A model generated the notes under the pieces. The model did not search any database and was not told where the DNA came from. It saw nothing but the letters and a program-made list of their open reading frames with translations. This document shows positions 10,694-20,288 of a stretch of 52,938 bases of DNA, piece after piece (within the stretch, counting starts at the first letter, position 1; every line of letters begins with the position of its first letter). The DNA comes from Patescibacteria group bacterium. Its GTDB lineage: Bacteria > Patescibacteriota > Patescibacteriia > Magasanikbacterales > GWA2-37-8. The position numbers were made by a program, and so were the translations under genes. The stretch spans positions 1 to 52,938 of the forward strand of contig JAQWDH010000007.1 of the NCBI GenBank assembly GCA_028705565.1, read 5' to 3'.

Positions 10694-13555
10694 CTATCTC
10701 ACGCTAACTTCCAAAATTCTCTCTTCAATATTATTATTTTTGTCCGTGAGAACTGCGGTTAAAATTGAAATTCCTTTTCCCGGGGAATGTTGCCATGTGA
10801 AAGAAAGATGTCCGTTTTCAATTTTATCTTCTTCCGGTTTGAAAGTGTAAATAAGCCGGCGCGAATTTGTTTCGCCAAGATAAATTTTTATATCTTTTAC
10901 TTCTTCCCAACGAAAAGGCGAAAGTAAAAACGGACGCGGATAAGCGTCTTCGCTCAAAGATAAAGGGGTAGAGTCAAACCATTCCACCGATGGCGGGTCT
11001 TCTTCAACATCAAGAATAATTTTAATTTCTTTTTCTCCTCCATTACCCAAGTCATCTTCGGCTATCGCTTTTAACGCGTGTTCGCCTTTGATTATTTTTT
11101 TCGCGTAAAAAGTCAAATTAAACGGGAAGGTGTTGCTCTCGCCAATTTTTTGTCCGTCAATATAATATAAAACACGCGATACCCCGCGCGGGGCCGTGGC
11201 GGAAATTTGAAAATCAATTTGACGCGAGTTTAAAATTTGTCCGTCTTCCGGATAAATAAAATCAACCGATGGAGAAAGTTCGGAAGATTGCAATATGTCA
11301 TATTCTGTCGGCGGTTCGCTCAAATCCAAATTTCTGCCGGCTTCCCGCTCTTTCATAATCCAACTTTGCAAACCTTCTTCCCACGCTTCATATTGAGAAT
11401 CCTCCGCCGGATTTGCCGGCGCAGACCCGCGCGGGTCGTCTTTATTCACATAATATAAAATGTCATGTGGCAATAAAAAAGTTTTTTCAATAACCAGTCT
11501 TTCCGGCGTGGTGGATGAAGCGAGTTTGCCGCTAAATCTATTTATTTTTAGAGTAAGTCCGCCGTTTGAACCGCGTAAAACAGGTTTTAAAGCGTCATTG
11601 ACCGGCGGGTCGGGAAACGGTTCCGGAGGAATATTTTTTAACGCCTCTTTCATAAAATTATTCCAAATCAAACCGGCTAATTTATTTCCACCGCCTTTCA
11701 TCGGAGACGGCGTTGTGTTGCCGACCCAAACGCCGGCCGCCAAAGACGGAACATAACCCATTGTCCACGCGTCTTTGTAATCATTTGTTGTGCCGGTTTT
11801 CGCGGCAACTTTTCTACCGGGAAGCGTAAGCGTGCTATTGCCGCCAAAAACAAACGCGCGAGAAGCGTCGTCAGTTAAAACATCGCCAATAAGCGCGGCT
11901 AATTCAGGTTTTACGGCCTCGGTTCCTTCGGTCGCCTGCCATTCGTAAAGAATTTCATTTTGAGGATTTGTAACTTTCAAGATACTGCTCGGCGCGTTAT
12001 AAACGCCATTATTCGCGAGAGTCGCGTAAGCGTCTGTATGTTCCAAGAGGTTAACTTCCGCGCCTCCCAAAACCAAGCTCAACCCGTAGTCGCCGGTAAA
12101 AGTTGTGTATCCGAATCGTTTGGCAAATTCAATCGCGTTTTGCGGTCCGACCAAATATAAAGTTTTAACCGCCGGAATGTTCAGCGACCCTTGCAGCGCC
12201 TTGCGCATAGTCACAAGCCCGTGTTCTTTGTCATCGTAATTTTTTGGAATATAATCTTCTCCATTCGCTTTTTTGCCAAAAGCTGTAATCGTATCGTAAA
12301 GCACGGTGTCCGGCGTGTATCCTTTTTCAAAAGCAGCCAAATAAACGAATGGTTTAAAAGAAGATCCGGGTTGACGTTTTCCTAAGGTAGCGACATTGAA
12401 TTGTCCGTCAATTTCTTCGTTGAAAAAATCCCGCGACCCGACCATTGCCAATATCTGTCCGGTTTTCGGGTCAATCGCCACCAACGCGGCGTTGTTCGCA
12501 TTTGATTCTTTGGCAAACTTATCTCCCTGCTCCTTAATAATTTTTTCCGCCGCCATTTGTTTATCATAATCCAAAGAAGTGAGGACTTTTAATCCGCCCG
12601 TGTCAACTAAATTTTCTCCAAATCTGTCCGCAAGCTGTTGTTTCACATAAAGGACAAAATGTGGCGCGTCCATAATTCCGGAACTGCGATAAAATCGCGG
12701 AGCCGCGCCCTGAGCGTCTTTTTTTTCTTCCTCGCTGATAACGCCCTGCTCAAACATCAAATCCAAAACATAATCTCGGCGAGTTCTTAAAGCGTCAATG
12801 TTATTCAGATATTTACTCGGCGCTTTCGCGAGAGCCGCCAAAGTCGCTGATTCGGCGAGGGTTAAGTCCTTGGCGTTTTTATGAAAATAACTTTGACTCG
12901 CGGCTTCAATACCATAGTTTGTGGATCCGTATGGTATTTCATTAAAATACATTTTTAATATCTGGTCTTTGCTGTATTTTTTTTCCAGTTGCAACGCGAG
13001 AATGGCTTCTTTAATTTTTCTGAAATAAGAATGTTCGTCCCCAACGATAGCATTTTTTATCAGTTGTTGCGTAAGGGTTGACGCTCCGCCCGAGCCGGCT
13101 TTTCGTCCGATAAGATTGTTAAATCCGGCGCGTAAAATACTTGAAACGCGGATGCCACTATGTTCATAAAAATATTTGTCTTCAATCGCGATGGTGGCTT
13201 TAACCGCCATGGGAGCGACTTGGTCCAAATTTACCATCGTTCTTTTTTGATTTTGAAAAATTTCATAAAGCAAATGTTCGCCGGTGCGGTCGTAAATTTT
13301 TGTGCTTTGAGCAACCTGTCTGTCTATCAGTTTGTTCGGGTCCGGCAAATCTCGGCTTACAAAAGCCGCGACCGCTATCGCGCAAACAAAAAATACAGCC
13401 CCGGCCGCTAAAGCCAAGGTTAGAAGTTTTTTCAGCCATTTGCGATTCGGTCGCGCGATTTTAATTTTAATTTTTTTTATCGGCTCCAAAACGCGTTGGC
13501 GGGAAGAAATATCGCCATAGCTTCTGACCCGTCTTTTTAATTGAGAAATGGGCAT
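10694..13555 (-). CDS. Class A penicillin-binding protein (PBP1A type)
   Basis: Transglycosylase motifs (EDKYFYEHSGI, GGASTLTQQLIKN), transpeptidase motifs (PGSSFKPFVY, SLN, KTGTTNDYKDAW). Confidence 0.95.
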   Translation of the reverse strand: MPISQLKRRVRSYGDISSRQRVLEPIKKIKIKIARPNRKWLKKLLTLALAAGAVFFVCAIAVAAFVSRDLPDPNKLIDRQVAQSTKIYDRTGEHLLYEIFQNQKRTMVNLDQVAPMAVKATIAIEDKYFYEHSGIRVSSILRAGFNNLIGRKAGSGGASTLTQQLIKNAIVGDEHSYFRKIKEAILALQLEKKYSKDQILKMYFNEIPYGSTNYGIEAASQSYFHKNAKDLTLAESATLAALAKAPSKYLNNIDALRTRRDYVLDLMFEQGVISEEEKKDAQGAAPRFYRSSGIMDAPHFVLYVKQQLADRFGENLVDTGGLKVLTSLDYDKQMAAEKIIKEQGDKFAKESNANNAALVAIDPKTGQILAMVGSRDFFNEEIDGQFNVATLGKRQPGSSFKPFVYLAAFEKGYTPDTVLYDTITAFGKKANGEDYIPKNYDDKEHGLVTMRKALQGSLNIPAVKTLYLVGPQNAIEFAKRFGYTTFTGDYGLSLVLGGAEVNLLEHTDAYATLANNGVYNAPSSILKVTNPQNEILYEWQATEGTEAVKPELAALIGDVLTDDASRAFVFGGNSTLTLPGRKVAAKTGTTNDYKDAWTMGYVPSLAAGVWVGNTTPSPMKGGGNKLAGLIWNNFMKEALKNIPPEPFPDPPVNDALKPVLRGSNGGLTLKINRFSGKLASSTTPERLVIEKTFLLPHDILYYVNKDDPRGSAPANPAEDSQYEAWEEGLQSWIMKEREAGRNLDLSEPPTEYDILQSSELSPSVDFIYPEDGQILNSRQIDFQISATAPRGVSRVLYYIDGQKIGESNTFPFNLTFYAKKIIKGEHALKAIAEDDLGNGGEKEIKIILDVEEDPPSVEWFDSTPLSLSEDAYPRPFLLSPFRWEEVKDIKIYLGETNSRRLIYTFKPEEDKIENGHLSFTWQHSPGKGISILTAVLTDKNNNIEERILEVSVR

Positions 13556-13656
13556 AATTTTTTATATCATACCTTTTTCGCGCCTTCTTGACAAGATTCA
13601 CGGCATTTGGTTCTATGGAATGGTTGGTATCCATAATTCATAATTCATAATTCACT

Positions 13657-14100
13657 ATGAAAACCGGATTCATAGTCGGAAAATTTATGCCTCCTCACAA
13701 AGGGCATTTGGCTTTGATTGATTTCGCTTTGAAAAATTGCGACAGTTTGATAATCGCTGTTTGCTCGCGTCCTGATGATCCGACTTCCGGAAGCGAGCGT
13801 TTGCTATGGATGAGGAAATTATTTAAATCGCGTAAAAATATAAAATTTGTGTCAATAAAAGCGAACCTTCCGCGCGGTGAAAAACAATCGCGCGCTGCTT
13901 CGGATGTTTGGTGCAAATACATAAAAAAACGATTTGGAAAAATTGATGTTGTTTTTTCTTCGGAAAAATATGGAGATTATCTGGCAAAATTTTTAAGCAT
14001 AGAACACAAACTTTTTGATTTAAAAAGAAAAAAATTTCCTATTTCCGCGACTCAAATAAGAAACAACTCTTTGAGATATTCTGGCTTCATCGCGAAGTAG
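13657..14100 (+). CDS. Nicotinamide-nucleotide adenylyltransferase-like (NadR N-terminal type)
   Basis: GKFMPPHKGHLALIDFAL (HxGH) and ISATQIRNN motif. Confidence 0.75.
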   Translation: MKTGFIVGKFMPPHKGHLALIDFALKNCDSLIIAVCSRPDDPTSGSERLLWMRKLFKSRKNIKFVSIKANLPRGEKQSRAASDVWCKYIKKRFGKIDVVFSSEKYGDYLAKFLSIEHKLFDLKRKKFPISATQIRNNSLRYSGFIAK

Positions 14101-14173
14101 AATGGTTGACAAAACCGGATTTTTTTATTAAGGTTGTCTTTATGCTGTTCTTTTAAAATAATAGGAGGAAAAA

Positions 14174-15064
14174 ATGAAAATAGAAACTTTTAATATCGTT
14201 ATAGGCGATGCAAAATGCAACGCCAAGTGTCCTTTTTGTACAACTATAATGACCGGATTTGAAGAAATTCCACAAAGACACGCAGAAGGGTCTAGAATAA
14301 ACGAAATAAATTTAAAAAAAGCATGCAAACTCGCTTGCCTTGGATCCGCCACTACCGTGCTTTTAACTGGAAAAGGCGAGCCGACTCTTTATCCAAATGA
14401 AATTACGGAATATATGGAGCGTCTTTGGAGATGGAATTTTCCAATTGTTGAACTTCAAACCAACGGGATTATTTTTGGAAAAATGGCGGAAGGAAAAGAA
14501 GTAAAAAATTATTACAGTGTTATTTTGGAAGACTGGTATGAAAAAGGATTAAACACAATTGCCATTTCAGCCGTTCATTATGACAAGGGGCTTAATAAAT
14601 TAATTTCCGATGATTGTCCGGATTTGGCAAAAACCATAAAATTTCTTCACTGTTTTAGGTTCGCTGTCCGTCTAAATATAATAATGCTAAAAAATTTTAT
14701 AGACAGCCCAAAAAAAGTTTTTGAACTTATTAATTGGTGCCGCAATAACGATGTGGACCAACTCACTATTCGTCCTGCAAGAAAACCTGAAGAAAATCAA
14801 TGTGCGGTTGAGTTTACAAATAACAATTGTTTGGGGGGCGAAATGTGCGAGAAAATTGAATACGAATTGCTCTCAAAAGGGTCCCGTCTAATGTCTTTGG
14901 ACCATGGGACTGTTGTGAATATTGATGGGCAGAATATTTGTATTGCGGACTGTCTGTCTCCACATAAAAAAAGCGAAATTAGAACATTAATTTTTTATTC
15001 CAACGGTTTATTGACCTACGACTGGCAATTGAAAGGAGCAAAAATTCTACGCGGACGGGAATAA
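14174..15064 (+). CDS. Radical SAM protein
   Basis: CNAKCPFC (CxxxCxxC) cluster motif, TGKGEPTLYP, strong RBS ataggagg. Confidence 0.85.
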   Translation: MKIETFNIVIGDAKCNAKCPFCTTIMTGFEEIPQRHAEGSRINEINLKKACKLACLGSATTVLLTGKGEPTLYPNEITEYMERLWRWNFPIVELQTNGIIFGKMAEGKEVKNYYSVILEDWYEKGLNTIAISAVHYDKGLNKLISDDCPDLAKTIKFLHCFRFAVRLNIIMLKNFIDSPKKVFELINWCRNNDVDQLTIRPARKPEENQCAVEFTNNNCLGGEMCEKIEYELLSKGSRLMSLDHGTVVNIDGQNICIADCLSPHKKSEIRTLIFYSNGLLTYDWQLKGAKILRGRE

Positions 15065-15077
15065 ACGAATGACCGCC

Positions 15078-15162
15078 GGACAGAGATCCCTCTCCGCCCT
15101 GGGCGGATCGGGATGACAAATATTTAACTGTCATCCCGAGCGGTAGAGAGGGATCTCTGTCC
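15078..15162. repeat. Long imperfect palindrome (GGACAGAGATCCCTCT...AGAGAGGGATCTCTGTCC with inner CGGGATGACA/TGTCATCCCG); a partial extra copy continues to about 15235
   Basis: Arms read directly in sequence. Confidence 0.9.
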
Positions 15163-15240
15163 AACAACTTACAACAGGACAGAGATCCCCTGCCTACCAA
15201 CAGGCAAGCTCTTCGCTACGCTCCTCGGGATGACAAGCGA

Positions 15241-15269
15241 TTGACAAAATCGCTAAAATGTGCTATACT
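15241..15269 (+). promoter_or_regulatory. Sigma-70-type promoter
   Basis: TTGACA-17-TATACT. Confidence 0.8.
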
Positions 15270-15323
15270 ATTTAATCACGAAGATACCATACGGTATCTT
15301 TTTTGATTGAAAGGAACAAAAAT

Positions 15324-15851
15324 ATGGCTTTATTTAGCGAAAAAATCAATAAAAAAATGATAAAATCAATAGCCAATACTTTGGTTTTAGCCCTTGTTTT
15401 AGCCGTTTTGGTAAATCCGACCGCGACTTACGCGAAAAGCGAAGGATTAGGCATTCTTTCCTTTATTTTTGGCCAAAATAATGAGGAAAAAAGATTTCCA
15501 CAAGCGTCAGACCGCGAACCGGACAAAAAAGTCATATCGGTTATTACGGCTTACACAAGCACTCCGGACCAAACCGATGACTCTCCGTTTATCGCCGCTA
15601 CCGGCAAAAGAGTTTACGATGGTATGATAGCCGCCAACTGGCTTCCTTTTGGAACAAAGATTAAAATTCCGGAACTTTACGGCGACAAGGTTTTTACGAT
15701 TGACGACCGCATGAACTCGCGTTACGGCTACGGCCGTATGGATATTTGGCTTGATGTTTCCAAAGCCGAAGCGAAAAAATTTGGCGTGAAAAGAGTGGAA
15801 GTGGAAATTTATTACAGCCCAAAAACAGAACAGCTTGCCAAGATTGATTAA
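15324..15851 (+). CDS. Secreted 3D-domain / double-psi beta-barrel protein
   Basis: ATG start after gaaagga RBS (the track used TTG at 15303); VITAYTSTPDQTDDSPFIAATGKRVYDGMIAANWLPFGTKIKIPELYGDKVFTIDDRM. Confidence 0.8.
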   Translation: MALFSEKINKKMIKSIANTLVLALVLAVLVNPTATYAKSEGLGILSFIFGQNNEEKRFPQASDREPDKKVISVITAYTSTPDQTDDSPFIAATGKRVYDGMIAANWLPFGTKIKIPELYGDKVFTIDDRMNSRYGYGRMDIWLDVSKAEAKKFGVKRVEVEIYYSPKTEQLAKID

Positions 15852-15944
15852 AAAATCCGGTCAATGGACGACGGACGATGGATTCCGATTAAGTCAAAAT
15901 AAAAAGGCGGCTCAATGCGTTGAACCGCTTTTAGTTTCTTCAAA

Positions 15945-16154
15945 TTATTGTGGGTTGGACAGTTTTACCAACCCCTCAACCCAATCCCCGAGCGCGGGGA
16001 GAGCAAAACACCAGAGTCCGAGAACGACCATTATAATTAAAGCCAAAATAATTATATTAATTATAATGGACACCCAAAGAACCCTGTTCGTTTCTTTTTC
16101 AAATTTTTTTTCTGCTTTTTCAAATTCATCCTCGTATTTATTTTTTTTTACCAT
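15945..16154 (-). CDS. Small single-TM protein, unknown function
   Basis: RBS aaggagg 9 nt upstream; consensus-like promoter upstream; central TM segment. Confidence 0.6.
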   Translation of the reverse strand: MVKKNKYEDEFEKAEKKFEKETNRVLWVSIIINIIILALIIMVVLGLWCFALPALGDWVEGLVKLSNPQ

Positions 16155-16218
16155 CTTTTTTGCCTCCTTGTAAGATGTTAAAATTTAAACATTTTTTTAT
16201 AATTTTGTCAATACTCTC

Positions 16219-17343
16219 TTACTGCCTCACAGGCATTACAATATATAAATAATCGTTATTGTTTTTTGGCGCGAAAATACATGGATTTTCGCCGTTTATG
16301 ACTTTAAACATCATCGTTTCGTCGTCAATGTTTCCAAGCCCGTCCAAAACATAACGGTGATTCAAAAGAATTGAATTATCAGGTCCTTTTATTTCCGTAT
16401 TTATTTCCGATTTATGTTCTCCTGTTTGTGTTGATGTGGAAGAAAAACAGACTATGCCTTCCGAGGATTTTATATTAAACAAAACCGCGTTAATGCCGAT
16501 TGTCGTGAACAAACTGGCGGCCTTAATTTCTTTAATTGTTTTGGCTACCGGCATTTCAGCGACTGTAAGAAAATCTTTGGGAATAATTTGCGTATAATCC
16601 GGATATTGCCCTTCCACCAGACGCGAAACCATTTCCACATCGTCAAAACGAGCCACCAGTTGGTTGTCGCTTACTAATAATCTGAAGTTCTTTTCCGATT
16701 CGCTTCCTCCGGAAACGCTTATAATATGAATTATTTCCTGCGCCGCTCGGAATGGAACAATCACTTTTAAAGAGTCCTGCCCTTGCGCCAGCGCCAATTT
16801 TTTCTCAGCCAAACGATAACTGTCTGTTGCGGCTAAAACCAAACCCTTATAGTCGTCTCTGTTAAAATTAAAAAAGACCCCGGAAAGTTCCGGTCTTATT
16901 TCGTTTTTAGCGGAGGCAAAAACAACCTGTTCAAGACCTCTCTTTAAATTTTGCGCGTCAATTAAAAACCCTTTCTCGCCTGAAACAGCGGGCACAACCG
17001 GAAATTCATCGGCCGGCGACCCCTTGATTTTAGTTGCTGTTTTCCCGCAAATTATTTTAAGTTCGCTTCCTTCCAATTCCATTTCCACTTTTTCATCCGA
17101 CAAAAGATTAACCAAATCAAACAGTGTCCGAGATGGCACGGTGAAAGAACCTTCTTTTTCAATCTTGGCTCTCAAATTGGCTGTGATAGCGATTTCCAAA
17201 TTAGTCGCGATAATTTCAACTTTTTGATTAAGAGCTTTGATAAGTATATTTCCCAATATCGGCAAGTTTGGATTTTTGTTTACCACCCCGTTTACCAAAT
17301 TAAGAGCTCGTGATAAATTTTCTTTTGTGCACACAAGTTTCAT
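16219..17343 (-). CDS. dnaN: DNA polymerase III subunit beta (sliding clamp)
   Basis: MKLVCTKENLSRALNLVNGVVNKNPNLPILGNILI ... C-terminal YLYIVMPVRQ; next to dnaA. Confidence 0.95.
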   Translation of the reverse strand: MKLVCTKENLSRALNLVNGVVNKNPNLPILGNILIKALNQKVEIIATNLEIAITANLRAKIEKEGSFTVPSRTLFDLVNLLSDEKVEMELEGSELKIICGKTATKIKGSPADEFPVVPAVSGEKGFLIDAQNLKRGLEQVVFASAKNEIRPELSGVFFNFNRDDYKGLVLAATDSYRLAEKKLALAQGQDSLKVIVPFRAAQEIIHIISVSGGSESEKNFRLLVSDNQLVARFDDVEMVSRLVEGQYPDYTQIIPKDFLTVAEMPVAKTIKEIKAASLFTTIGINAVLFNIKSSEGIVCFSSTSTQTGEHKSEINTEIKGPDNSILLNHRYVLDGLGNIDDETMMFKVINGENPCIFAPKNNNDYLYIVMPVRQ

Positions 17344-17597
17344 ATTGGTTGTTTAAATATATAATATATAAATATAATAATAACAATAAGGGAGTGGAAA
17401 ACTAGGAAAACCGTTGTTTGCTTTTTATTTAAGCGAAAATATCGGTTAAGAACTTTTTGTAAAAATGTAAAAAACTTTGTATAACTTTTTTCTTTTTTTT
17501 AAGCCCTGTGGAAAAGCGTGAAATTTATTAAAAAAAAGTTAATATGTTTTTTTGTTTTTAACAACGCCGCGGCTGAAAAAGAGGCGTTTATCCACAG
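17344..17597. other. Putative oriC part 1 (dnaA-dnaN intergenic)
   Basis: AT-rich; perfect DnaA box TTATCCACA near 17588, variant TTTTCCACA (reverse strand) near 17506. Confidence 0.6.
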
Positions 17598-19025
17598 CTA
17601 TTGAACAGTGTTTAAATAAAGCCGCTGTTTTATCATTTCTATTTCTTGTTTGAGTTTTAAATTTTCTTCAATTGATTTGTTTATTTTTTTGTAAGCGTGC
17701 AGAGCGGTTGTATGGTCGCGGTTGTTAAGCTCGTTGCCTATGTCGGGAAAAGACATATTTAATTCTTCCCTCATTAAAAACATTATTATCTGGCGCGGGT
17801 TGCAAATTTTTTTCTCTCTGCTTTTACTGAGTATTTCCGTGGAGGTGATTTCGTAAAATTCGCTTACTTCTTCAATCACTTTTCGTGTCGTCAAAGAGCT
17901 TCGCATGGAAGTCGCGCGAGCGTTGGACAGAAGCGATTTTACGGATTCCACTGTTGGGACGATATTTTTTAGCTGATGGTAAACGATGATTTTGTTAAGA
18001 GCCCCTTCCAGTTCGCGAATGTTATTTTGCACGATAACGGCGATGTTTTGCAAAATTTCCGAAGGCAACGGGAAGTTTTTTTCCTCGCTTTTTTGTTTTA
18101 AAATGGCGATTCTTGTCTCCAAATCCGGCGCGCCGACATCAGCTATCATTCCCCACTCAAAACGGGACTTCAAACGGTCTTCCAATGTTGGAATCGCTTT
18201 CGGCGGGCGGTCAGAGGTGAGCACTATTTGTTTGTTTTGTTGGTGAAGTTCGTTAAATGTGTGAAAGAACGATTCTTGAGTCCCATCTTTGCCGGAAATA
18301 AATTGGATATCATCTATTAAGAGCAAATCCACATTGCGATATCGGTTTTGAAATTCTTTTGCCTGACCCCCTCGCACAAGAGAAATAAAATCATTGCAAA
18401 ATGTCTCTGTCGTGACATAAAGAATACGGGTGCCCGGGTTGTTTTTTAAAATTTGATTTCCGATGGCATGGAGAAGGTGTGTTTTTCCCAAACCCACGCC
18501 GCCATAAATAAACAGAGGATTATAACTTACGCCGGGTTTGGCGGCGACTGCCTGCGAAGCCGCAAAAGCAAGTTCCGAGCAAGGACCTACGATAAAAGTT
18601 TCAAATGTATAATTCGGATTTAAACCGCGCGCGTTTGTTGAAGCCGGCGCGTAAGCGGGTGTTTGATCTACTGAATAGGTTTGACTGTTTTCGGATTCAT
18701 TAATCTCAATTGTTAATTCTTTTTGTTCATCCGGTTTTTGAGTATTCTCTTTTTCAATTTCAATTGAGAGATTTTTTATATTTGATATTTTATACTCCAA
18801 TTTTTTTATCGGCTTGCTTGTGATTCTTTCCAATGATTTAATAATGGTTTGATGATATTTTTTTTCCAAATAAGCCTGAGTAAAATTATTCGGCACGCAC
18901 AAAAGTACCTCGTTTTCCTGGTAATTTATAATGCCGGTGTTTTTAAACCAAGTGATGAAATTCGGTTTGGAAATTAAAAGCTCCAATTCACCTAAAACGG
19001 ACTGCCAGATTTCTTGAGTATTCAT
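17598..19025 (-). CDS. dnaA: Chromosomal replication initiator DnaA
   Basis: FIYGGVGLGKTHLLHAIGNQ, LLIDDIQFISGKDGTQESFFHTFNEL, C-terminal NRDHTTALHAYKKI. Confidence 0.97.
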   Translation of the reverse strand: MNTQEIWQSVLGELELLISKPNFITWFKNTGIINYQENEVLLCVPNNFTQAYLEKKYHQTIIKSLERITSKPIKKLEYKISNIKNLSIEIEKENTQKPDEQKELTIEINESENSQTYSVDQTPAYAPASTNARGLNPNYTFETFIVGPCSELAFAASQAVAAKPGVSYNPLFIYGGVGLGKTHLLHAIGNQILKNNPGTRILYVTTETFCNDFISLVRGGQAKEFQNRYRNVDLLLIDDIQFISGKDGTQESFFHTFNELHQQNKQIVLTSDRPPKAIPTLEDRLKSRFEWGMIADVGAPDLETRIAILKQKSEEKNFPLPSEILQNIAVIVQNNIRELEGALNKIIVYHQLKNIVPTVESVKSLLSNARATSMRSSLTTRKVIEEVSEFYEITSTEILSKSREKKICNPRQIIMFLMREELNMSFPDIGNELNNRDHTTALHAYKKINKSIEENLKLKQEIEMIKQRLYLNTVQ

Positions 19026-19400
19026 ATGAAAGCGTAAAACAAAATATATTAAAAAGGGTAGTTAAATTGTAGCACAGATTTTTTGAATAAAAAATCATTC
19101 AATCCGGTCAAAAGTTAATAGGTATTGGAAAACCTGTGGAAAACCATGTTGGCATCTTATATTTTTTAAATTTTTTGTCAACACAGTGTAGTCCAAACTG
19201 TTCGTCAAGACTACACGGGACTGTCGCCGAATGAATGATTTTCGTTATTCGGCGATAGTCCTAAAATGCGGTTGTCTTGGATCCCCGCTTGCGCGAGGAT
19301 GACAAACACATTTGGCGACAATCTCTATAAAGGGACGGGCGTCCCATTGACTTTTTTAAAAATAAGGAGTAATATAACAATTGTCATTTAATTTTAACAT
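19026..19400. other. Putative oriC part 2 (dnaA-rpmH intergenic) with tandem hairpins
   Basis: DnaA box variant TGTGGAAAA near 19134; hairpins 19186-19216, 19218-19261, 19332-19345. Confidence 0.5.
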
Positions 19401-19406
19401 TTTATT

Positions 19407-19583
19407 ATGCCAAAAAGAACATATCAACCAAAAAAGAGAAAAAGAGCTAAATCTCACGGGTTTCGTAAAAGAATGAAAACAAAAGCCGGCCGCACCGTTT
19501 TAGCGCGCAGACGCGCCAAAGGCAGAAAGAAATTGTCGGTTTCAGACGAAAGGAAAGGCAAGAGATTGAGAAAAACAAGATAA
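19407..19583 (+). CDS. rpmH: 50S ribosomal protein L34
   Basis: [58 protein letters not shown]; missing from the supplied track. Confidence 0.97.
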   Translation: MPKRTYQPKKRKRAKSHGFRKRMKTKAGRTVLARRRAKGRKKLSVSDERKGKRLRKTR

Positions 19584-19589
19584 AAACAA

Positions 19590-19619
19590 AACCCGCCTGA
19601 GCAATTATGGCGGGTTTTT
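19590..19619 (+). terminator. Intrinsic terminator after rpmH
   Basis: aacccgcctgagcaattatggcgggttttt. Confidence 0.7.
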
Positions 19620-19635
19620 GATATAATATTAAAAT

Positions 19636-20031
19636 ATGTTGCCAAAAGAAAATCGTTTAGCTAAAATCAGGGATTTTAATTTGGTTATAAAACATGGCCG
19701 TTGGGCGAATGGCGCTTTTTTGGACATAAAATATGTTGAGTTAGCTAAAATTCAAACTTATTTTCCTAAAAAAATTGATTTGGAAAGTTTTAAAAAACAG
19801 CTTAAATTAGCCTTTTCAGTCGGTTTAAAAGTTTCAAAAAGCGCGGTAAAACGCAACCGTGTCCGTCGTCAAATGCGAGAGGTGGTTCGTCTCCTAATAA
19901 AGGAGGGGAAAATAAAAGAAGGGTATTATGTTTTGTTCACTGCCAAGCCGGATGTTTTAACAAAAGATTTCGCTGAAATAAGCCAAGAAATGAACTTATT
20001 ATTAAACAAAGCAAAAATAATAAAATTATGA
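19636..20031 (+). CDS. rnpA: Ribonuclease P protein component
   Basis: MLPKENRLAKIRDFNLVIKHGR ... SAVKRNRVRRQMREVVR; position after rpmH. Confidence 0.93.
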   Translation: MLPKENRLAKIRDFNLVIKHGRWANGAFLDIKYVELAKIQTYFPKKIDLESFKKQLKLAFSVGLKVSKSAVKRNRVRRQMREVVRLLIKEGKIKEGYYVLFTAKPDVLTKDFAEISQEMNLLLNKAKIIKL

Positions 20032-20288
20032 AATTAAAACTGATTTTTGCTTTACCTTCGCTTGTCTTATCTTTTTTTATTCGTATTTACCAATGTATGA
20101 TATCTCCGGACCATAGTTTTATCGGCCGGATTTTTTATCCGTTCGGATGCTGCAAATTTTATCCTTCATGCAGTGAATACGGATATCAATCAATAAAAAA
20201 ATACGGCCTTTTGAAAGGGTCGTTAAAAACAATTTGGCGCGTTTTACGATGTAATCCGTGGAACAAAGGAGGAGTTGACGCGCCTTAA
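20028..20288 (+). CDS. yidD: Membrane protein insertion efficiency factor YidD
   Basis: IRIYQCMISPDHSFIGRIFYPFGCCKFYPSCSEYGYQSIKKYGLLKGSLKTIWRVLRCNPWNKGGVD. Confidence 0.95.
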   Translation: MKLKLIFALPSLVLSFFIRIYQCMISPDHSFIGRIFYPFGCCKFYPSCSEYGYQSIKKYGLLKGSLKTIWRVLRCNPWNKGGVDAP

